Positions 16,823-26,681 of a stretch of 64,000 bases of DNA are shown in pieces. Made by a program: the position numbers and the translations under genes. The notes under the pieces are model-generated. The model had not been told where the DNA came from, made no database searches, and was given only the letters and a program-made list of their open reading frames with translations. The DNA lies in contig CBDDOJ010000002.1 of NCBI GenBank assembly GCA_965231865.1, positions 1,984,001 to 2,048,000 on the forward strand, given 5' to 3'. Numbering within the stretch: position 1 is the first letter of the stretch; every line of letters starts with the position of its first letter. Origin of the DNA: WTGA01 sp965231865. Its GTDB lineage: Bacteria > Pseudomonadota > Gammaproteobacteria > Arenicellales > Poriferihabitantaceae.

Positions 16823-17074
16823 CTACCTCCGTCGACCACCCGGTCTTTGGGTTTCAAACGTAACTTTAATGGAATTGCCCTTGAAATCCCGGCCATTCAA
16901 TCCCTCAATGGCCGCGCGGGCTTCATGTCCCTCCATTTCGATAAACCCGAATCCCTTGCACTTGCGTGTAAACATATCGGTGATTAATTTCAGTGAGCGT
17001 ACGGTGCCGTACTGCCCAAATAATTGTTCCAGGTCGCTTTCTTTGGTTTCGCTCGGCAGATTGCCAACAAACAT
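16823..17074 (-). CDS. Small RNA-recognition-motif protein
   Basis: An 83-residue single RRM. RNP2 is MFVGNLP at the very start and RNP1 is KGFGFIEM near residue 42. The protein ends with a short Arg/Gly tail (RPGGRRR). Small proteins of this type in Proteobacteria and Cyanobacteria bind RNA, and several are linked to cold response. The ATG at 17072-17074 is chosen because the RRM begins there. An in-frame extension runs through the tRNA region and is not credible. tRNA-Arg lies about 100 bases upstream on the same strand. Confidence 0.9.
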   Translation of the reverse strand: MFVGNLPSETKESDLEQLFGQYGTVRSLKLITDMFTRKCKGFGFIEMEGHEARAAIEGLNGRDFKGNSIKVTFETQRPGGRRR

Positions 17075-17172
17075 TTTTTTCAATTTAAGATTCCATAATT
17101 TGAGGTCACAGTAAAATCTCAATAAGAGATGCCTTCTCGCAATACCCGTACGGAATGACGGTACGCAGTGAA

Positions 17173-17249
17173 TGGCGGGCCCGGAGGGACTCGAACCCCC
17201 GACCACCTGGTTCGAAGCCAGGTACTCTATCCAGCTGAGCTACAGGCCC
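17173..17249 (-). tRNA. tRNA-Arg (anticodon TCG)
   Basis: On the minus strand, GGGCCTG pairs with CGGGCCC in the acceptor stem. The D arm is AGCTCAGCTGGATAGAG. The anticodon loop CTTCGAA gives TCG, reading CGA. The T arm has GGTTCGAGTCC. Discriminator G and an encoded CCA follow. Length 77. It sits 17 bases from the end of gatB. Confidence 0.95.
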
Positions 17250-17265
17250 ATACCTTCCTTTTACC

Positions 17266-18696
17266 CTACTTTAATTTTTCGTGCAATGATTCATTCACCT
17301 GTTTCGGGTTTGCCTTGCCCCGGGTCCGTTTCATCACCTGGCCGACAAAGAACCCGAGAACCTTTTTGTTGCCTTCCCGGTACTGCTGGACCTGCGCCGG
17401 GTGATCGGAAAGAACGCTGTCAACAACCGCCTCGATTTCCGTGCTGTCGGTAATCTGTTTCAGTCCCCGGTCCTCGATGATCTGGTCCACGGACTGGTCA
17501 TGGTCCCACAGGAGCATAAAGACATCCTTTGCAATTTTCCCGGAAATGGTATTGTCCGCAATTCGGTCGAGCAGCTGCGCCATGCCAGAGCTGTCCACCC
17601 GGGTATCCGCGATTTCCAGATTGTGATGATTCAGTGTGCTGGCCAATTCACCCAATATCCAGTTCGCCGCAACCTTGGGATTTGCAGACGTTTTCGAGCA
17701 CACCAGCTCAAAGTAGTCTGCCGTCCTGCGGTCATTGGTCAGCTGTGCGGCATCGATTCGGGGCAATCCGTACTCGGATTCGAATCTTGCTTTCCTGGCC
17801 TGGGGCAATTCCGGCAGTTCAGATCGGATCTTCTCAATAAAGGTCTCGTCAAGAACCAGCGGGGGAAGATCCGGGTCCGGGAAGTATCGGTAATCATGGG
17901 CCTCTTCCTTGGACCGCATGGGTCGTGTTTCATCCCGGTCCGAATCATACAACCGGGTTTCCTGAACCACTTCTTCACCGTTTTCAATCAAGTCAATCTG
18001 CCGTTCAATTTCAAAATCAATGGCTTTTTCCACAAAGCGGAATGAATTGACATTCTTGATCTCGGTGCGGATCCCCAGGGTGTCCTGACCCCTGGGGCGA
18101 ACCGAAACGTTGGCGTCGCAACGAAAAGACCCTTCCTGCATGTTTCCATCCGAGATATCAAGATATCGTACCAGGGCATGCAGGGTTTTCAGATAAGCGA
18201 CCGCTTCTGCCGAGGACCGCATGTCCGGTTCAGAGACCACTTCCAGCAGTGGTGTGCCCGCGCGGTTCAGGTCAATGCCGGTCATGCCGTGAAAGTCCTG
18301 GTGCAGGGACTTGCCGGCATCTTCTTCCAGGTGAGCCCGCGTGACCCCGATTTTTCTGGTGCCGTCATCCGTTTCGATTTGAAGCGTACCCCGGCCCACA
18401 ATGGGGACCTCGTACTGGCTGATCTGGTACCCCTTTGGCAGGTCTGGATAAAAGTAATTCTTCCGGGCGAATATGGAGCGCCGATGGAGGGTCGCACCGA
18501 TGCCCAGTCCGAATTTAACCGCCAGCCGCGCCGCTTCCCGGTTCATCACGGGCAAAACCCCGGGAAGGGCCACGCTCACATCACAGGCCTGGGTGTTCGG
18601 TTCTGCGCCATAGGCGACGGACGCACCGCCAAATATCTTGCTTTTTGTCTGCAACTGGACATGTACCTCCAGTCCGATCACTGCTTCCCACTCCAT
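17266..18696 (-). CDS. gatB: Asp-tRNA(Asn)/Glu-tRNA(Gln) amidotransferase subunit B
   Basis: A 476-residue GatB, the kinase subunit that activates misacylated tRNA for transamidation. The N-terminus WEAVIGLEVHVQLQTKSKIF is the family signature. NRAGTPLLEVVSEPDMRS, DANVSVRP and YRYFPDPDLPPL are further GatB motifs. The C-terminal YqeY-like tail ends with RGKANPKQVNESLHEKL. It is last of gatC-gatA-gatB, overlapping gatA by one base. The complex supplies Gln-tRNA(Gln), Asn-tRNA(Asn) or both. The window does not show whether glutaminyl- or asparaginyl-tRNA synthetase is absent. Confidence 0.97.
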   Translation of the reverse strand: MEWEAVIGLEVHVQLQTKSKIFGGASVAYGAEPNTQACDVSVALPGVLPVMNREAARLAVKFGLGIGATLHRRSIFARKNYFYPDLPKGYQISQYEVPIVGRGTLQIETDDGTRKIGVTRAHLEEDAGKSLHQDFHGMTGIDLNRAGTPLLEVVSEPDMRSSAEAVAYLKTLHALVRYLDISDGNMQEGSFRCDANVSVRPRGQDTLGIRTEIKNVNSFRFVEKAIDFEIERQIDLIENGEEVVQETRLYDSDRDETRPMRSKEEAHDYRYFPDPDLPPLVLDETFIEKIRSELPELPQARKARFESEYGLPRIDAAQLTNDRRTADYFELVCSKTSANPKVAANWILGELASTLNHHNLEIADTRVDSSGMAQLLDRIADNTISGKIAKDVFMLLWDHDQSVDQIIEDRGLKQITDSTEIEAVVDSVLSDHPAQVQQYREGNKKVLGFFVGQVMKRTRGKANPKQVNESLHEKLK

Positions 18697-20153
18697 TATC
18701 CAAACCCTTCGGGTGTTTTCAGGTGCCAGTCCGTATGTTGCTGGAATTGGTGTGCCACGTTCAAAATGGAGCTTTCATCCAGATACTTTCCGATCAGATG
18801 GAGTCCGATGGGCAGTCGGTTATGATCCACCCCAGCCGGGACGGACAGAGCGGGCAACCCGGCAAGATTGGCTGAGTTGGTAAAGATATCATTGAGATAC
18901 ATGGACACCGGATCATCGCTCTTTTCACCCAGAACAAAAGCCGTACCCGGCGTGGTCGGACCGGCGATGAGATCGCATTTTTCAAAAGCCTTCCTGAAGT
19001 CGTCAGCAATCATCCGTCGCAATCGCTGGGCCTTGATATAGTAGGCATCATAGTATCCCGACGACAATACATAGGTCCCGATCATGATTCGGCGCTTGAC
19101 TTCCTCGCCGAAACCTTCTGTCCGGGTACGCTCATACATATCGATCAAATCCCCATACTGCCCGCTGCGATGGCCATAGCGTACCCCATCAAACCGGGCA
19201 AGGTTGGATGACGCTTCAGCCGGAGCGAGAACGTAGTAACACGGGATGCCGGCTTCGCTGTTGGGAAGTTCCACTTCGATGGTTTTCGCCCCCAGTGATT
19301 CCAGTATCCGGATCGCCTGCTCAACCGCTTCCATCACGGCAGGGTCTGCACCACTGCCAAAAAACTCCCTGGGCAAACCAATCACCTTTCCCCGTATGGA
19401 TGCCTGCAGGCTGCCCCGATAGTTCGGAACGGCCAGGTCCAGCGATGTGGAGTCCCGCCGGTCGTATCCGGACATTGCCTGCAGAACCAGAGCGGCATCC
19501 TCGGCACTGCGGGCCAGGATACCGCCCTGGTCCAGGGAGGATGCAAAGGCCACCATCCCGTAGCGGCTGACCCGGCCATAGCTGGGCTTTATTCCGGTGA
19601 GGCCGCACAGGGCCGCAGGCTGGCGGATTGAACCACCGGTATCGGTGGCGGTGGCAACCGGTGACAGTCCGGCACTCACCGCGGCGGCTGAGCCACCTGA
19701 ACTACCTCCGGGGACTCGTTTTTCATCCCATGGGTTTTTTACATGGCCGTAATAACTGTTTTCATTGGATGAGCCCATGGCAAATTCATCCATGTTGGTT
19801 TTTCCGAGCATCACCATGCCCTCGGATTTCAGCTTGCTGACCACGGTGGCGTCATAGGGGGATACGAAGTTGTTCAATATCCTCGACCCGCAGGTGGTCA
19901 GCACGCCAAGGGTACAAAACAGGTCTTTGTGGGCAATGGGTATGCCGGTCAGGAGTCCGGAACTGTTTCCTGCAATCCGGTTATCCGCCTGCTGCGCCTG
20001 TTCAAGGGCCAACTCCCCGGTAACTGAAATAAAGGCGTTCAGTCCCGGCCCATGGTGGTGAATGCGCCTGAGAAAATGCCGGGTGAGTTCAACGCTTGAA
20101 TATTCCTTCCCGTCCAGACCGGCACGCAATTCACCGAGTGATTGATTGTGCAT
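18696..20153 (-). CDS. gatA: Asp-tRNA(Asn)/Glu-tRNA(Gln) amidotransferase subunit A
   Basis: A 485-residue amidase-signature enzyme that releases ammonia from glutamine for the GatB reaction. The Ser-cisSer-Lys triad is visible. Lys is in IPIAHKDLF near residue 75. The two serines are in VPGGSSGGSAAAVSAGL and in the GSI segment that follows ATATDTG. DTGGSIRQPAALCGLTGIKP is the classic signature. The length is normal. It starts 16 bases after gatC. Confidence 0.97.
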   Translation of the reverse strand: MHNQSLGELRAGLDGKEYSSVELTRHFLRRIHHHGPGLNAFISVTGELALEQAQQADNRIAGNSSGLLTGIPIAHKDLFCTLGVLTTCGSRILNNFVSPYDATVVSKLKSEGMVMLGKTNMDEFAMGSSNENSYYGHVKNPWDEKRVPGGSSGGSAAAVSAGLSPVATATDTGGSIRQPAALCGLTGIKPSYGRVSRYGMVAFASSLDQGGILARSAEDAALVLQAMSGYDRRDSTSLDLAVPNYRGSLQASIRGKVIGLPREFFGSGADPAVMEAVEQAIRILESLGAKTIEVELPNSEAGIPCYYVLAPAEASSNLARFDGVRYGHRSGQYGDLIDMYERTRTEGFGEEVKRRIMIGTYVLSSGYYDAYYIKAQRLRRMIADDFRKAFEKCDLIAGPTTPGTAFVLGEKSDDPVSMYLNDIFTNSANLAGLPALSVPAGVDHNRLPIGLHLIGKYLDESSILNVAHQFQQHTDWHLKTPEGFG

Positions 20154-20169
20154 GTGTCGGTTCCGGCTT

Positions 20170-20457
20170 TTATTCGATTACCTTCGGCACGAGATAAAGC
20201 CCGTCTTCGGTGGCCGGGGCAATCGCCTGGTACTGCTGCCGGCAATCTTCTGCATAGACCGTATCATCGCGCATTCTCAGGGCGGCATCCTGGGGGTGGG
20301 ACATGGGCTCAATGCCCGCAGTATCGATGCCGTTCATCTGGTCAACCAGCTGCATGATATGGTTGAGTTGTTCCGCATAGAACACTGCTTTTTCCGCGTC
20401 AACCTTCAGTCGCGACAAGCGTGCGATGTGGTCAACGGTTTTTGGAGTCAGAGGCAT
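20170..20457 (-). CDS. gatC: Asp-tRNA(Asn)/Glu-tRNA(Gln) amidotransferase subunit C
   Basis: A 95-residue GatC, the small belt-like subunit that holds GatA and GatB together. Family features are the N-terminal TPKTVDHIARLSRLKV, the middle LNHIMQLVDQMNGID and the end LYLVPKVIE. It is first of gatCAB. The promoter should lie just right of 20457. The divergently oriented mreB begins about 730 bases away. Confidence 0.95.
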   Translation of the reverse strand: MPLTPKTVDHIARLSRLKVDAEKAVFYAEQLNHIMQLVDQMNGIDTAGIEPMSHPQDAALRMRDDTVYAEDCRQQYQAIAPATEDGLYLVPKVIE

Positions 20458-21187
20458 GGGATGGCTGTTGTGCCGGGTTGGTACAATGGGAACTGCCGCA
20501 GCTTACGGGAATTGTCGAGACCAGTCGTCCCTGCATGTCCATTTTGAAGGTTCACCCGTGTGCCGGGCCTTCAATGGTGGAAAACCTCCCCCTGTGAAGC
20601 CGTCCGTCCACGCCCCCGTGGGGTATTGGAGGACATGTGAAGTGAGGGGACCGGTAGAATCAGTCATGGGGTGGATGCCTTGATGGTTCCTGGATTTTCG
20701 GAAAACGCGATTATACACGATGGAGTCGCGTATTTTGGCGCGATTCCAGCCCGAACCGTTTTTTCGGGCCCGCCGACACCGGTCTGTCCACGTACCGGGG
20801 AGGAGTGTTCGGGACCGGGGATGCGGGCCGAATGACTGGCCAGGACGAAAGCAGGATAGGGAAACACGGTCGGGCCTACCATGGCGGGATTGTTTGGTGT
20901 GATTGCCCATGAATATCAATTGGTTATAGTATTTTTCCGGTTCCGGGAAAATCCGGAAGGAAGCTCACCGGTGAACAACGGGAACGGGTCCGGAGAATCA
21001 GTCGGTGGGAAATGACTCCATCGGTTTCCATTCAAATGATGTTCTGTGAACGGTCTTGTCTGTATGGATTCCCTGTGTTCTCACAGTCTTGTACAGTTGA
21101 ATAGTCGCGGGTGGGTTGTTAAGCTACACGGGTTTATATTTTGTTGTATTTTCCGTTTTTTGACCTACATACCGACATGAATTTCCG
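20458..21187. other. Long divergent intergenic region between gatC and mreB
   Basis: No gene supported, although several long frames exist on both strands. A stretch of GCG-rich short repeats lies at 20706-20750. The right end becomes AT-rich, and regulatory sites for both directions are likely. The 5' untranslated region of mreB could be long. Confidence 0.45.
20903..20930 (+). promoter_or_regulatory. Possible sigma70 promoter for mreB
   Basis: TTGCCC at 20903-20908 and TATAGT at 20925-20930 are separated by 16 bases. It is about 250 bases from the mreB start, so a long leader is implied. Other AT-rich hexamers closer to mreB are less convincing. Confidence 0.3.
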
Positions 21188-22228
21188 ATGCTAAAAAGAC
21201 TTAGCGGTTTTTTCTCCAATGACCTGGCCATTGATTTGGGTACGGCCAATACCCTCATCTACGTCAGAAACAAGGGGATCATTCTTGATGAGCCCTCTGT
21301 GGTCGCCATCAAGAGCACCATGGCAGGCGGCAGCAAGAGCGTGCTGGCCGTGGGACAAGAGGCAAAGCGTATGCTGGGCAGAACGCCGGGTTCTATCCAG
21401 GCGATTCGACCGATGAAGGATGGCGTGATTGCCGACTTCAATGTCACCGAAGACATGCTCAAGTACTTTATCCGGAAAGTGCAGGAAAACAAGATCTTTT
21501 CCAGTCCCAGGATCATTATTTGTGTGCCCTGCGGTTCCACCCAGGTAGAACGTCGTGCCATCCGCGAATCAGCCACGGGAGCCGGTGCCCGGGAAGTTTA
21601 TTTGATCGAAGAACCCATGGCCGTTGCCATTGGAGCAAATTTGCCGGTCGCCGAGCCCACGGGTTCCATGGTCGTTGATATAGGCGGCGGCACCACCGAG
21701 GTGGGGCTGTTGTCCCTCGGCGGGACGGTGTATTCCAATTCATTGCGAACAGCGGGAGACTCATTCGATGAGGCAATCATAAATCACGTACGTCGACGCC
21801 ATGGCGTGCTGATTGGTGAAGCCACTGCAGAACGGATCAAACAGAATATCGCCCCCGCCTGGTCCGAATCGGAATATATGGAAATGGAACTCAAGGGCAG
21901 GGATATTTCCGAAGGCCTGTCAAGGAGCCTGGTGATTACCAGTGAAGAGATATACGAAGCCATCAACGACTCCCTCGAACAGATTGTGCATGCAGTGCGA
22001 CAGGCCATGGAAAAGACGCCGCCGGAATTAAGTGCCGATATCGGAGAAAAGGGAATGGTGGTTGCCGGTGGTGGCGCCCTGCTGCGGGACATCGACCGTC
22101 GTTTGATGATGGACACCGGATTGCCGGTGGTCCTGGCTGAAGAGCCCCTGACCTGCGTGGTGCGCGGTTGTGGCCGGGCCCTTGAGGAAATGGATGCAAT
22201 TGGCGATATTTTCTCCAGTGACCGATAG
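21188..22228 (+). CDS. mreB: Rod shape-determining actin homologue MreB
   Basis: A 346-residue bacterial actin that forms membrane-bound filaments and directs lateral cell-wall growth. The amphipathic N-terminus MLKRLSGFFSND is the membrane anchor. Nucleotide-binding motifs are AIDLGTANTLIY (phosphate 1), VVDIGGGTTEVGLLSL (phosphate 2) and MVVAGGGALLRDID (adenosine). Normal length. It heads mreB-mreC-mreD-mrdA-rodA-mltB-rlpA-dacA, the elongasome cluster. Confidence 0.97.
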   Translation: MLKRLSGFFSNDLAIDLGTANTLIYVRNKGIILDEPSVVAIKSTMAGGSKSVLAVGQEAKRMLGRTPGSIQAIRPMKDGVIADFNVTEDMLKYFIRKVQENKIFSSPRIIICVPCGSTQVERRAIRESATGAGAREVYLIEEPMAVAIGANLPVAEPTGSMVVDIGGGTTEVGLLSLGGTVYSNSLRTAGDSFDEAIINHVRRRHGVLIGEATAERIKQNIAPAWSESEYMEMELKGRDISEGLSRSLVITSEEIYEAINDSLEQIVHAVRQAMEKTPPELSADIGEKGMVVAGGGALLRDIDRRLMMDTGLPVVLAEEPLTCVVRGCGRALEEMDAIGDIFSSDR

Positions 22229-22344
22229 CAGCCGAATTGCTGATCAGGGAGATGCGGGCTGCCTTGTCTTTATCATCCGGAAAAAGTAGGGTTACGTGGA
22301 GAGATTTCCCAAGTTGAAAGTTCCGGTGTTTTTGGTTTGACGAT

Positions 22345-23199
22345 ATGGCGTTTAACCGTGCAACGCCTCTTTTCCGGTTTTCCCTGCTGATTGTACTGTC
22401 CATAGGGTTGATGATTGTCGACCACAAAAGTACCCTGCTGCAAACCGTCCGGCCATTCACCTCTGCACTGAATATCACATTCGAGTTTATTGCCCAGGTC
22501 CCAAGGCGGACAGTCATGGCGCTGGACCGGTATTATCCCGATGATCAACTGCACCAGGAACTGGTCGCATTACAGAACAAACAGGTCATTTTGGAGTCCA
22601 AACTGCAACGGTACGAAGCGCTGGTTGCAGAAAACGAGCGGCTTTCCGCCCTGTTGTCGATCTTTAAACGCACTGAGGAGCAGGTGCTGCTGACACAGAT
22701 TATCGATGTCGGCCTGGAGCCCTTTTCCCATAAAGTCGTTGTGAACAGCGGGATGGAATCCGGAGTCTATCTCGGGCAGGTAGCGGTCACACCAAAAGGC
22801 ATACTCGGGCAGATCTCTGAAGTCGGATTCCGGCGCAGCGTGATCACCCTGATTACCAACTCAAGTCATGGTCTGCCGGTACAAATTCAGCGAAATGGGC
22901 TTCGAACCATCGTTCAGGGTTCGGGGATTTCGGATACGATCACGGCACCGTTTCTGACCAGAAGGGCGGATGTCCAGATCGGCGACCAGCTGGTCACCTC
23001 GGGTACAGGAGGAAGGTTTCCGGTTGGATACCGGGTGGGGGAGGTTTTTGAGATCGTCAACGATGCCAACGAGGCTTTTCTAAGCGTTCATGCGGAAACC
23101 ATCGCTAAAATAGATTATACAAAAGAAGTGCTGTTGTTGTGGAACAAGGATACATCCCGGGAATTTTCATCGATACACCAGGATGACCCCGATGAATAG
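22345..23199 (+). CDS. mreC: Rod shape-determining protein MreC
   Basis: A 284-residue periplasmic scaffold anchored by one N-terminal membrane helix (FRFSLLIVLSIGLMIVDH, about residues 11-28). A coiled coil covers about residues 70-110 (LVALQNKQVILESKLQRYEA). The beta-barrel part has GILGQISEVG and GDQLVTSGTGGRFPVGYRVG, the MreC signature. It is separated from mreB by 116 bases and overlaps mreD by 17 bases. Confidence 0.95.
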   Translation: MAFNRATPLFRFSLLIVLSIGLMIVDHKSTLLQTVRPFTSALNITFEFIAQVPRRTVMALDRYYPDDQLHQELVALQNKQVILESKLQRYEALVAENERLSALLSIFKRTEEQVLLTQIIDVGLEPFSHKVVVNSGMESGVYLGQVAVTPKGILGQISEVGFRRSVITLITNSSHGLPVQIQRNGLRTIVQGSGISDTITAPFLTRRADVQIGDQLVTSGTGGRFPVGYRVGEVFEIVNDANEAFLSVHAETIAKIDYTKEVLLLWNKDTSREFSSIHQDDPDE

Positions 23200-23689
23200 G
23201 TCTCGTCGGCGGACCAAAGCCCCCGTGGTAGTCATATTCTTGACTTTTGTGCTGGCCTTTTCGTTGAACCTGATCAACTATCCCGAGTGGATGCGGCATG
23301 CGGAACCGGATTGGGTGCTGCTGGTATTGTTTTACTGGTGTCTCGCTGTACCGGACCGGGTCGGGGTGGGACTGGGTTGGCTGGCCGGCCTGGCTCTTGA
23401 TATTCTCTATTATGCATTGCTGGGGCAGCATGCCATGGCCAAGGCATTCGTGGCATTCGTGGCCATTGTGGAATATCGACACATCCGATTGTATGCGCTG
23501 TGGGAACAGTGCATCGTGGTTTTGCTCGTTGCCTCGGTGGATATCGGCATCACTGTGTGGATTTACTACGTTACCTCGGACATTGAAATACAGCTGGTTT
23601 ACTGGCAATCCGCACTGACTTCATGTCTGCTGTGGCCGGTTGTCTATACCCTGCTCAGGTTGTTGCGGCATAGAACGGGAATCCGGTAA
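23183..23689 (+). CDS. mreD: Rod shape-determining protein MreD
   Basis: A 168-residue membrane protein with about five predicted helices, including VVVIFLTFVLAFSLNLI and WVLLVLFYWCLAV. The segment GLGWLAGLALDILYYALLGQ is the MreD-family motif. It works with MreC to position the cell-wall synthesis machinery. ATG codons at 23183 and 23192 are both possible. The stop overlaps the start of mrdA (TAATG), indicating coupled translation. Confidence 0.93.
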   Translation: MTPMNRSRRRTKAPVVVIFLTFVLAFSLNLINYPEWMRHAEPDWVLLVLFYWCLAVPDRVGVGLGWLAGLALDILYYALLGQHAMAKAFVAFVAIVEYRHIRLYALWEQCIVVLLVASVDIGITVWIYYVTSDIEIQLVYWQSALTSCLLWPVVYTLLRLLRHRTGIR

Positions 23690-25572
23690 TGACCCTGGTC
23701 CGGGATTATCTTCGCGAAAGAGTGCTGATTCAAAACAGGATTATCCTGTGTTTTATTTTCATTGCCCTGCTCATTCTGGCTCTTTTTTTTCGTCTCGCTT
23801 ACCTGCAGGTCATTCAGCATGAGCAGTACTCTACACTCGCACAGAACAATCGGTTCGAGTTGTTTTCCATGCCCCCCATCCGTGGCCTTATTTACGATCG
23901 CAATGGTGAAATTCTGGCGCAAAATATCCATGTATACAATCTCGAGGTCCTGCCTGAGAAAGTGGAGAATATGGATGAACTGCTGAGCGAGATTGGGCAG
24001 TTTATCGAATTAACGGACAACGATTTGACCCGGTTTCAAAAGCTGCTCAAAAAGCGTCCCCCGTTTGAATGGCAGACATTGAAAGTCAATCTCAACGAGG
24101 AGGAATCCTCCATGTTGTCTATCAACCAGCACCAGTATCCGGGTATTCAATTGCGCGCCCGCCTGCAACGGCACTACCCGCAGGGCGGACTGGTTTCCCA
24201 CCTGATTGGTTACGTGGGCCGAATCAGTTCAGATGACCTGGACAAAATTGATCCCCTGACATACCAGGGAATGGAATATATCGGAAAAGGCGGTGTTGAA
24301 GAGTTTTATGAAACCACTTTGCTCGGGAAACCCGGGGCAGAACGTGTTGAGACCAATGCCCATGGTCGTGTTATCAGGAAGTTTGAACAAATCACACCTG
24401 CGGCGGGAAAAAACATCCATCTCAGTCTGGATTTCAAGCTTCAGCAAAAAAGCATGGAAGCACTGGAAGGTTACGAAGGTGCGGTGGTTGCAATTGAGCC
24501 GGGCAGCGGAGAAGTGCTGGCATTTGCCAGCGTTCCAACGTATGACCCCAATCCTTTTGTCAACGGAATCAGTGAAACCGAGTACTCTGTGCTGCGGTCA
24601 TCGGAGAGAAAACCGTTGTTCAACCGGGCCCTGTATGGACGATATGCCCCCGGATCCACCATAAAGGGATTTCTGTCCCTGGTGGGGATGGAAAACAATA
24701 TCTCCCACAACAGGCAGAGTTTTTGTCCGGGGTGGTACAGTCTGCCGGGGCATACGCATCAATATCGTTGTTGGAACAAGTCCGGCCACGGAAATGTTGA
24801 CGGCGATCAGGCAATCATACAATCCTGCGATGTGTATTTCTATCGATTGGCCAGATTGCTTGGAATCGACCTGATGAAAGAAGGAATGGCCCGTTTTGGT
24901 TTCGGTGAACAAACGGGGATAGACCTTCTTGGCGAACCAGCCGGCCTGATGCCCTCCCGGGAATGGAAGAAGCGGGTGCGGGGGGAGTTGTGGTTTCCGG
25001 GTGAAACCGTCATTACCGGAATCGGTCAGGGCTACATGCTGACCACCCCGCTGCAATTGGCCAGTGTCACCGCGACGCTGGCATCCAGGGGGATAAAAGC
25101 CACCCCGAAACTCCTGACTGAAATCGAACACCCGCAAAACGAGTCGCGGGAGGCCGTTCCTCCCGAGGTGAGGCTTGTCGACCTGAAAAACGACAGATTC
25201 TATGACATTGTCATCAAAAGTATGCGGGATGTTGTACATGGACAAAGGGGAACGGCACGGAGAATCGGGCAGGATATTCCGTATGAAATGGCGGGTAAAA
25301 CGGGAACAGCCCAGGTAAAAAGCATTCGGCAAAATGAGGTATATGATGAAGAAAATACCGAAAAGAAATTCCGGGACCATTCCCTGTTTGTCGGTTTTGC
25401 ACCCCTGGATGATCCTAAAATTGCAATTGCCGTGATTGTTGAACATGCGGGCAGTGGCAGCAAAACCGCTGCGCCCATTGCCAGAAAACTATTGGATTAT
25501 TACCTGATTGAGAGACTGGGAATCATTGAAAACCAGGATGCGGGGCCACAGGCTGCCGCACTGCAAAGCTGA
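23689..25572 (+). CDS. mrdA: Penicillin-binding protein 2 (peptidoglycan transpeptidase)
   Basis: A 627-residue class B PBP of the elongasome. An N-terminal membrane helix (IILCFIFIALLILALFF) is followed by a pedestal domain with IYDRNGEILAQN. The transpeptidase domain shows the active-site serine in APGSTIKGF near residue 322, the SxN-type motif SCDVYFYRLA near 377, and the KTG motif in MAGKTGTAQVK near 535. Length is normal. It is followed by rodA, its glycosyltransferase partner, 18 bases downstream. Confidence 0.96.
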   Translation: MTLVRDYLRERVLIQNRIILCFIFIALLILALFFRLAYLQVIQHEQYSTLAQNNRFELFSMPPIRGLIYDRNGEILAQNIHVYNLEVLPEKVENMDELLSEIGQFIELTDNDLTRFQKLLKKRPPFEWQTLKVNLNEEESSMLSINQHQYPGIQLRARLQRHYPQGGLVSHLIGYVGRISSDDLDKIDPLTYQGMEYIGKGGVEEFYETTLLGKPGAERVETNAHGRVIRKFEQITPAAGKNIHLSLDFKLQQKSMEALEGYEGAVVAIEPGSGEVLAFASVPTYDPNPFVNGISETEYSVLRSSERKPLFNRALYGRYAPGSTIKGFLSLVGMENNISHNRQSFCPGWYSLPGHTHQYRCWNKSGHGNVDGDQAIIQSCDVYFYRLARLLGIDLMKEGMARFGFGEQTGIDLLGEPAGLMPSREWKKRVRGELWFPGETVITGIGQGYMLTTPLQLASVTATLASRGIKATPKLLTEIEHPQNESREAVPPEVRLVDLKNDRFYDIVIKSMRDVVHGQRGTARRIGQDIPYEMAGKTGTAQVKSIRQNEVYDEENTEKKFRDHSLFVGFAPLDDPKIAIAVIVEHAGSGSKTAAPIARKLLDYYLIERLGIIENQDAGPQAAALQS

Positions 25573-25589
25573 TTCCGTATACAACACGT

Positions 25590-26681
25590 ATGCGTACAAA
25601 GACGAATCCCCCTTACATTGATCTGCCGCTTTTCAGTGTGATACTGATGTTGTTCGGCCTTAGCCTGGTTATTCTTTACAGTGCCAGCGGGGAGGACATG
25701 AACGAGATCATGAAACATGGTATTCGGTTTGGGTTTGGACTGGTCCTGCTGGTTATTTTTGCCCGAATTCCCCCCCGGGTTTTATTGCAGTGGTCACCTC
25801 ATGTTTATCTGGCCGGCCTAGTGTTGCTCGTTTTCGTGCTTGCAATCGGGATCATTGGCAAAGGCGCACAACGCTGGCTTGAGCTTGGGGTTTTCAGGTT
25901 TCAGCCGGCTGAAATGATGAGAATTGCGGTACCGATGATGACCGCATGGATCCTGGCGCGGACACCACTTCCCCCGCGACCCATCTTCATTGTGCTGGGG
26001 ATACTGGTGGTTCTGGTTCCCACAGGGCTGGTGATTCTTCAGCCTGACCTGGGGACGGCAACCCTCATCGCCATGACCGGCATCATGGTTATTTTCCTGT
26101 CCGGGATCGGGTGGAAACTGATTTTTACTGTCGTGTTTGCGATGTCGGTCATTACGCCCGTAATGTGGGTATTTGTCCTGCATGACTATCAGCGCAGCCG
26201 GGTATTGACCCTGTTTGATCCGTGGGCCGACCCGTTGGGGGCCGGCTACCATATTATCCAGTCCACCATTGCCATCGGATCCGGTGGTTTTCAGGGCAAG
26301 GGGTGGTTGTCCGGAACCCAGTCTCAATTGGAGTTTATTCCGGAAAGAAGTACGGATTTCATTTTTTCGGTTTTTGCGGAAGAGTTTGGGTTGATAGGAG
26401 TGGTAGTATTGCTGCTACTGTATCTTTTCCTGGTTTTCCGGGGGTTGGTGATCGCATTTTATGTACAGGACACCTATTCACGGCTATTGGCGGGTGGACT
26501 GTCAGCAACGTTTTTCTTTTATGTCTTTGTCAATATCGGGATGGTCTCCGGCGTTCTGCCAGTTGTCGGTGTTCCGCTCCCACTGATGAGCTATGGTGGC
26601 AGTTCCATGGTGACGATCATGATTGGACTTGGAATCCTGATGAGCATCGCCCGCACCAAAAATACCCTGAGAAAGGGATAA
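25590..26681 (+). CDS. rodA: Peptidoglycan glycosyltransferase RodA
   Basis: A 363-residue SEDS-family polytopic membrane protein that polymerises lipid II with PBP2. About ten membrane segments are visible. Conserved SEDS features are GAQRWLELGVFRFQPAEMMR near residue 92, VLTLFDPWADPLGAGYH and FIFSVFAEEFGLIGV. The C-terminal part has GVPLPLMSYGGSSMVTIM. The stop overlaps the start of mltB by one base (TAATG). Confidence 0.97.
   Translation: MRTKTNPPYIDLPLFSVILMLFGLSLVILYSASGEDMNEIMKHGIRFGFGLVLLVIFARIPPRVLLQWSPHVYLAGLVLLVFVLAIGIIGKGAQRWLELGVFRFQPAEMMRIAVPMMTAWILARTPLPPRPIFIVLGILVVLVPTGLVILQPDLGTATLIAMTGIMVIFLSGIGWKLIFTVVFAMSVITPVMWVFVLHDYQRSRVLTLFDPWADPLGAGYHIIQSTIAIGSGGFQGKGWLSGTQSQLEFIPERSTDFIFSVFAEEFGLIGVVVLLLLYLFLVFRGLVIAFYVQDTYSRLLAGGLSATFFFYVFVNIGMVSGVLPVVGVPLPLMSYGGSSMVTIMIGLGILMSIARTKNTLRKG

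Noticed and set aside
20503..20919. Long minus-strand frame upstream of gatC
   Set aside because: Low-complexity Arg/Gly/Pro-rich translation without family features; likely chance in G+C-rich DNA.
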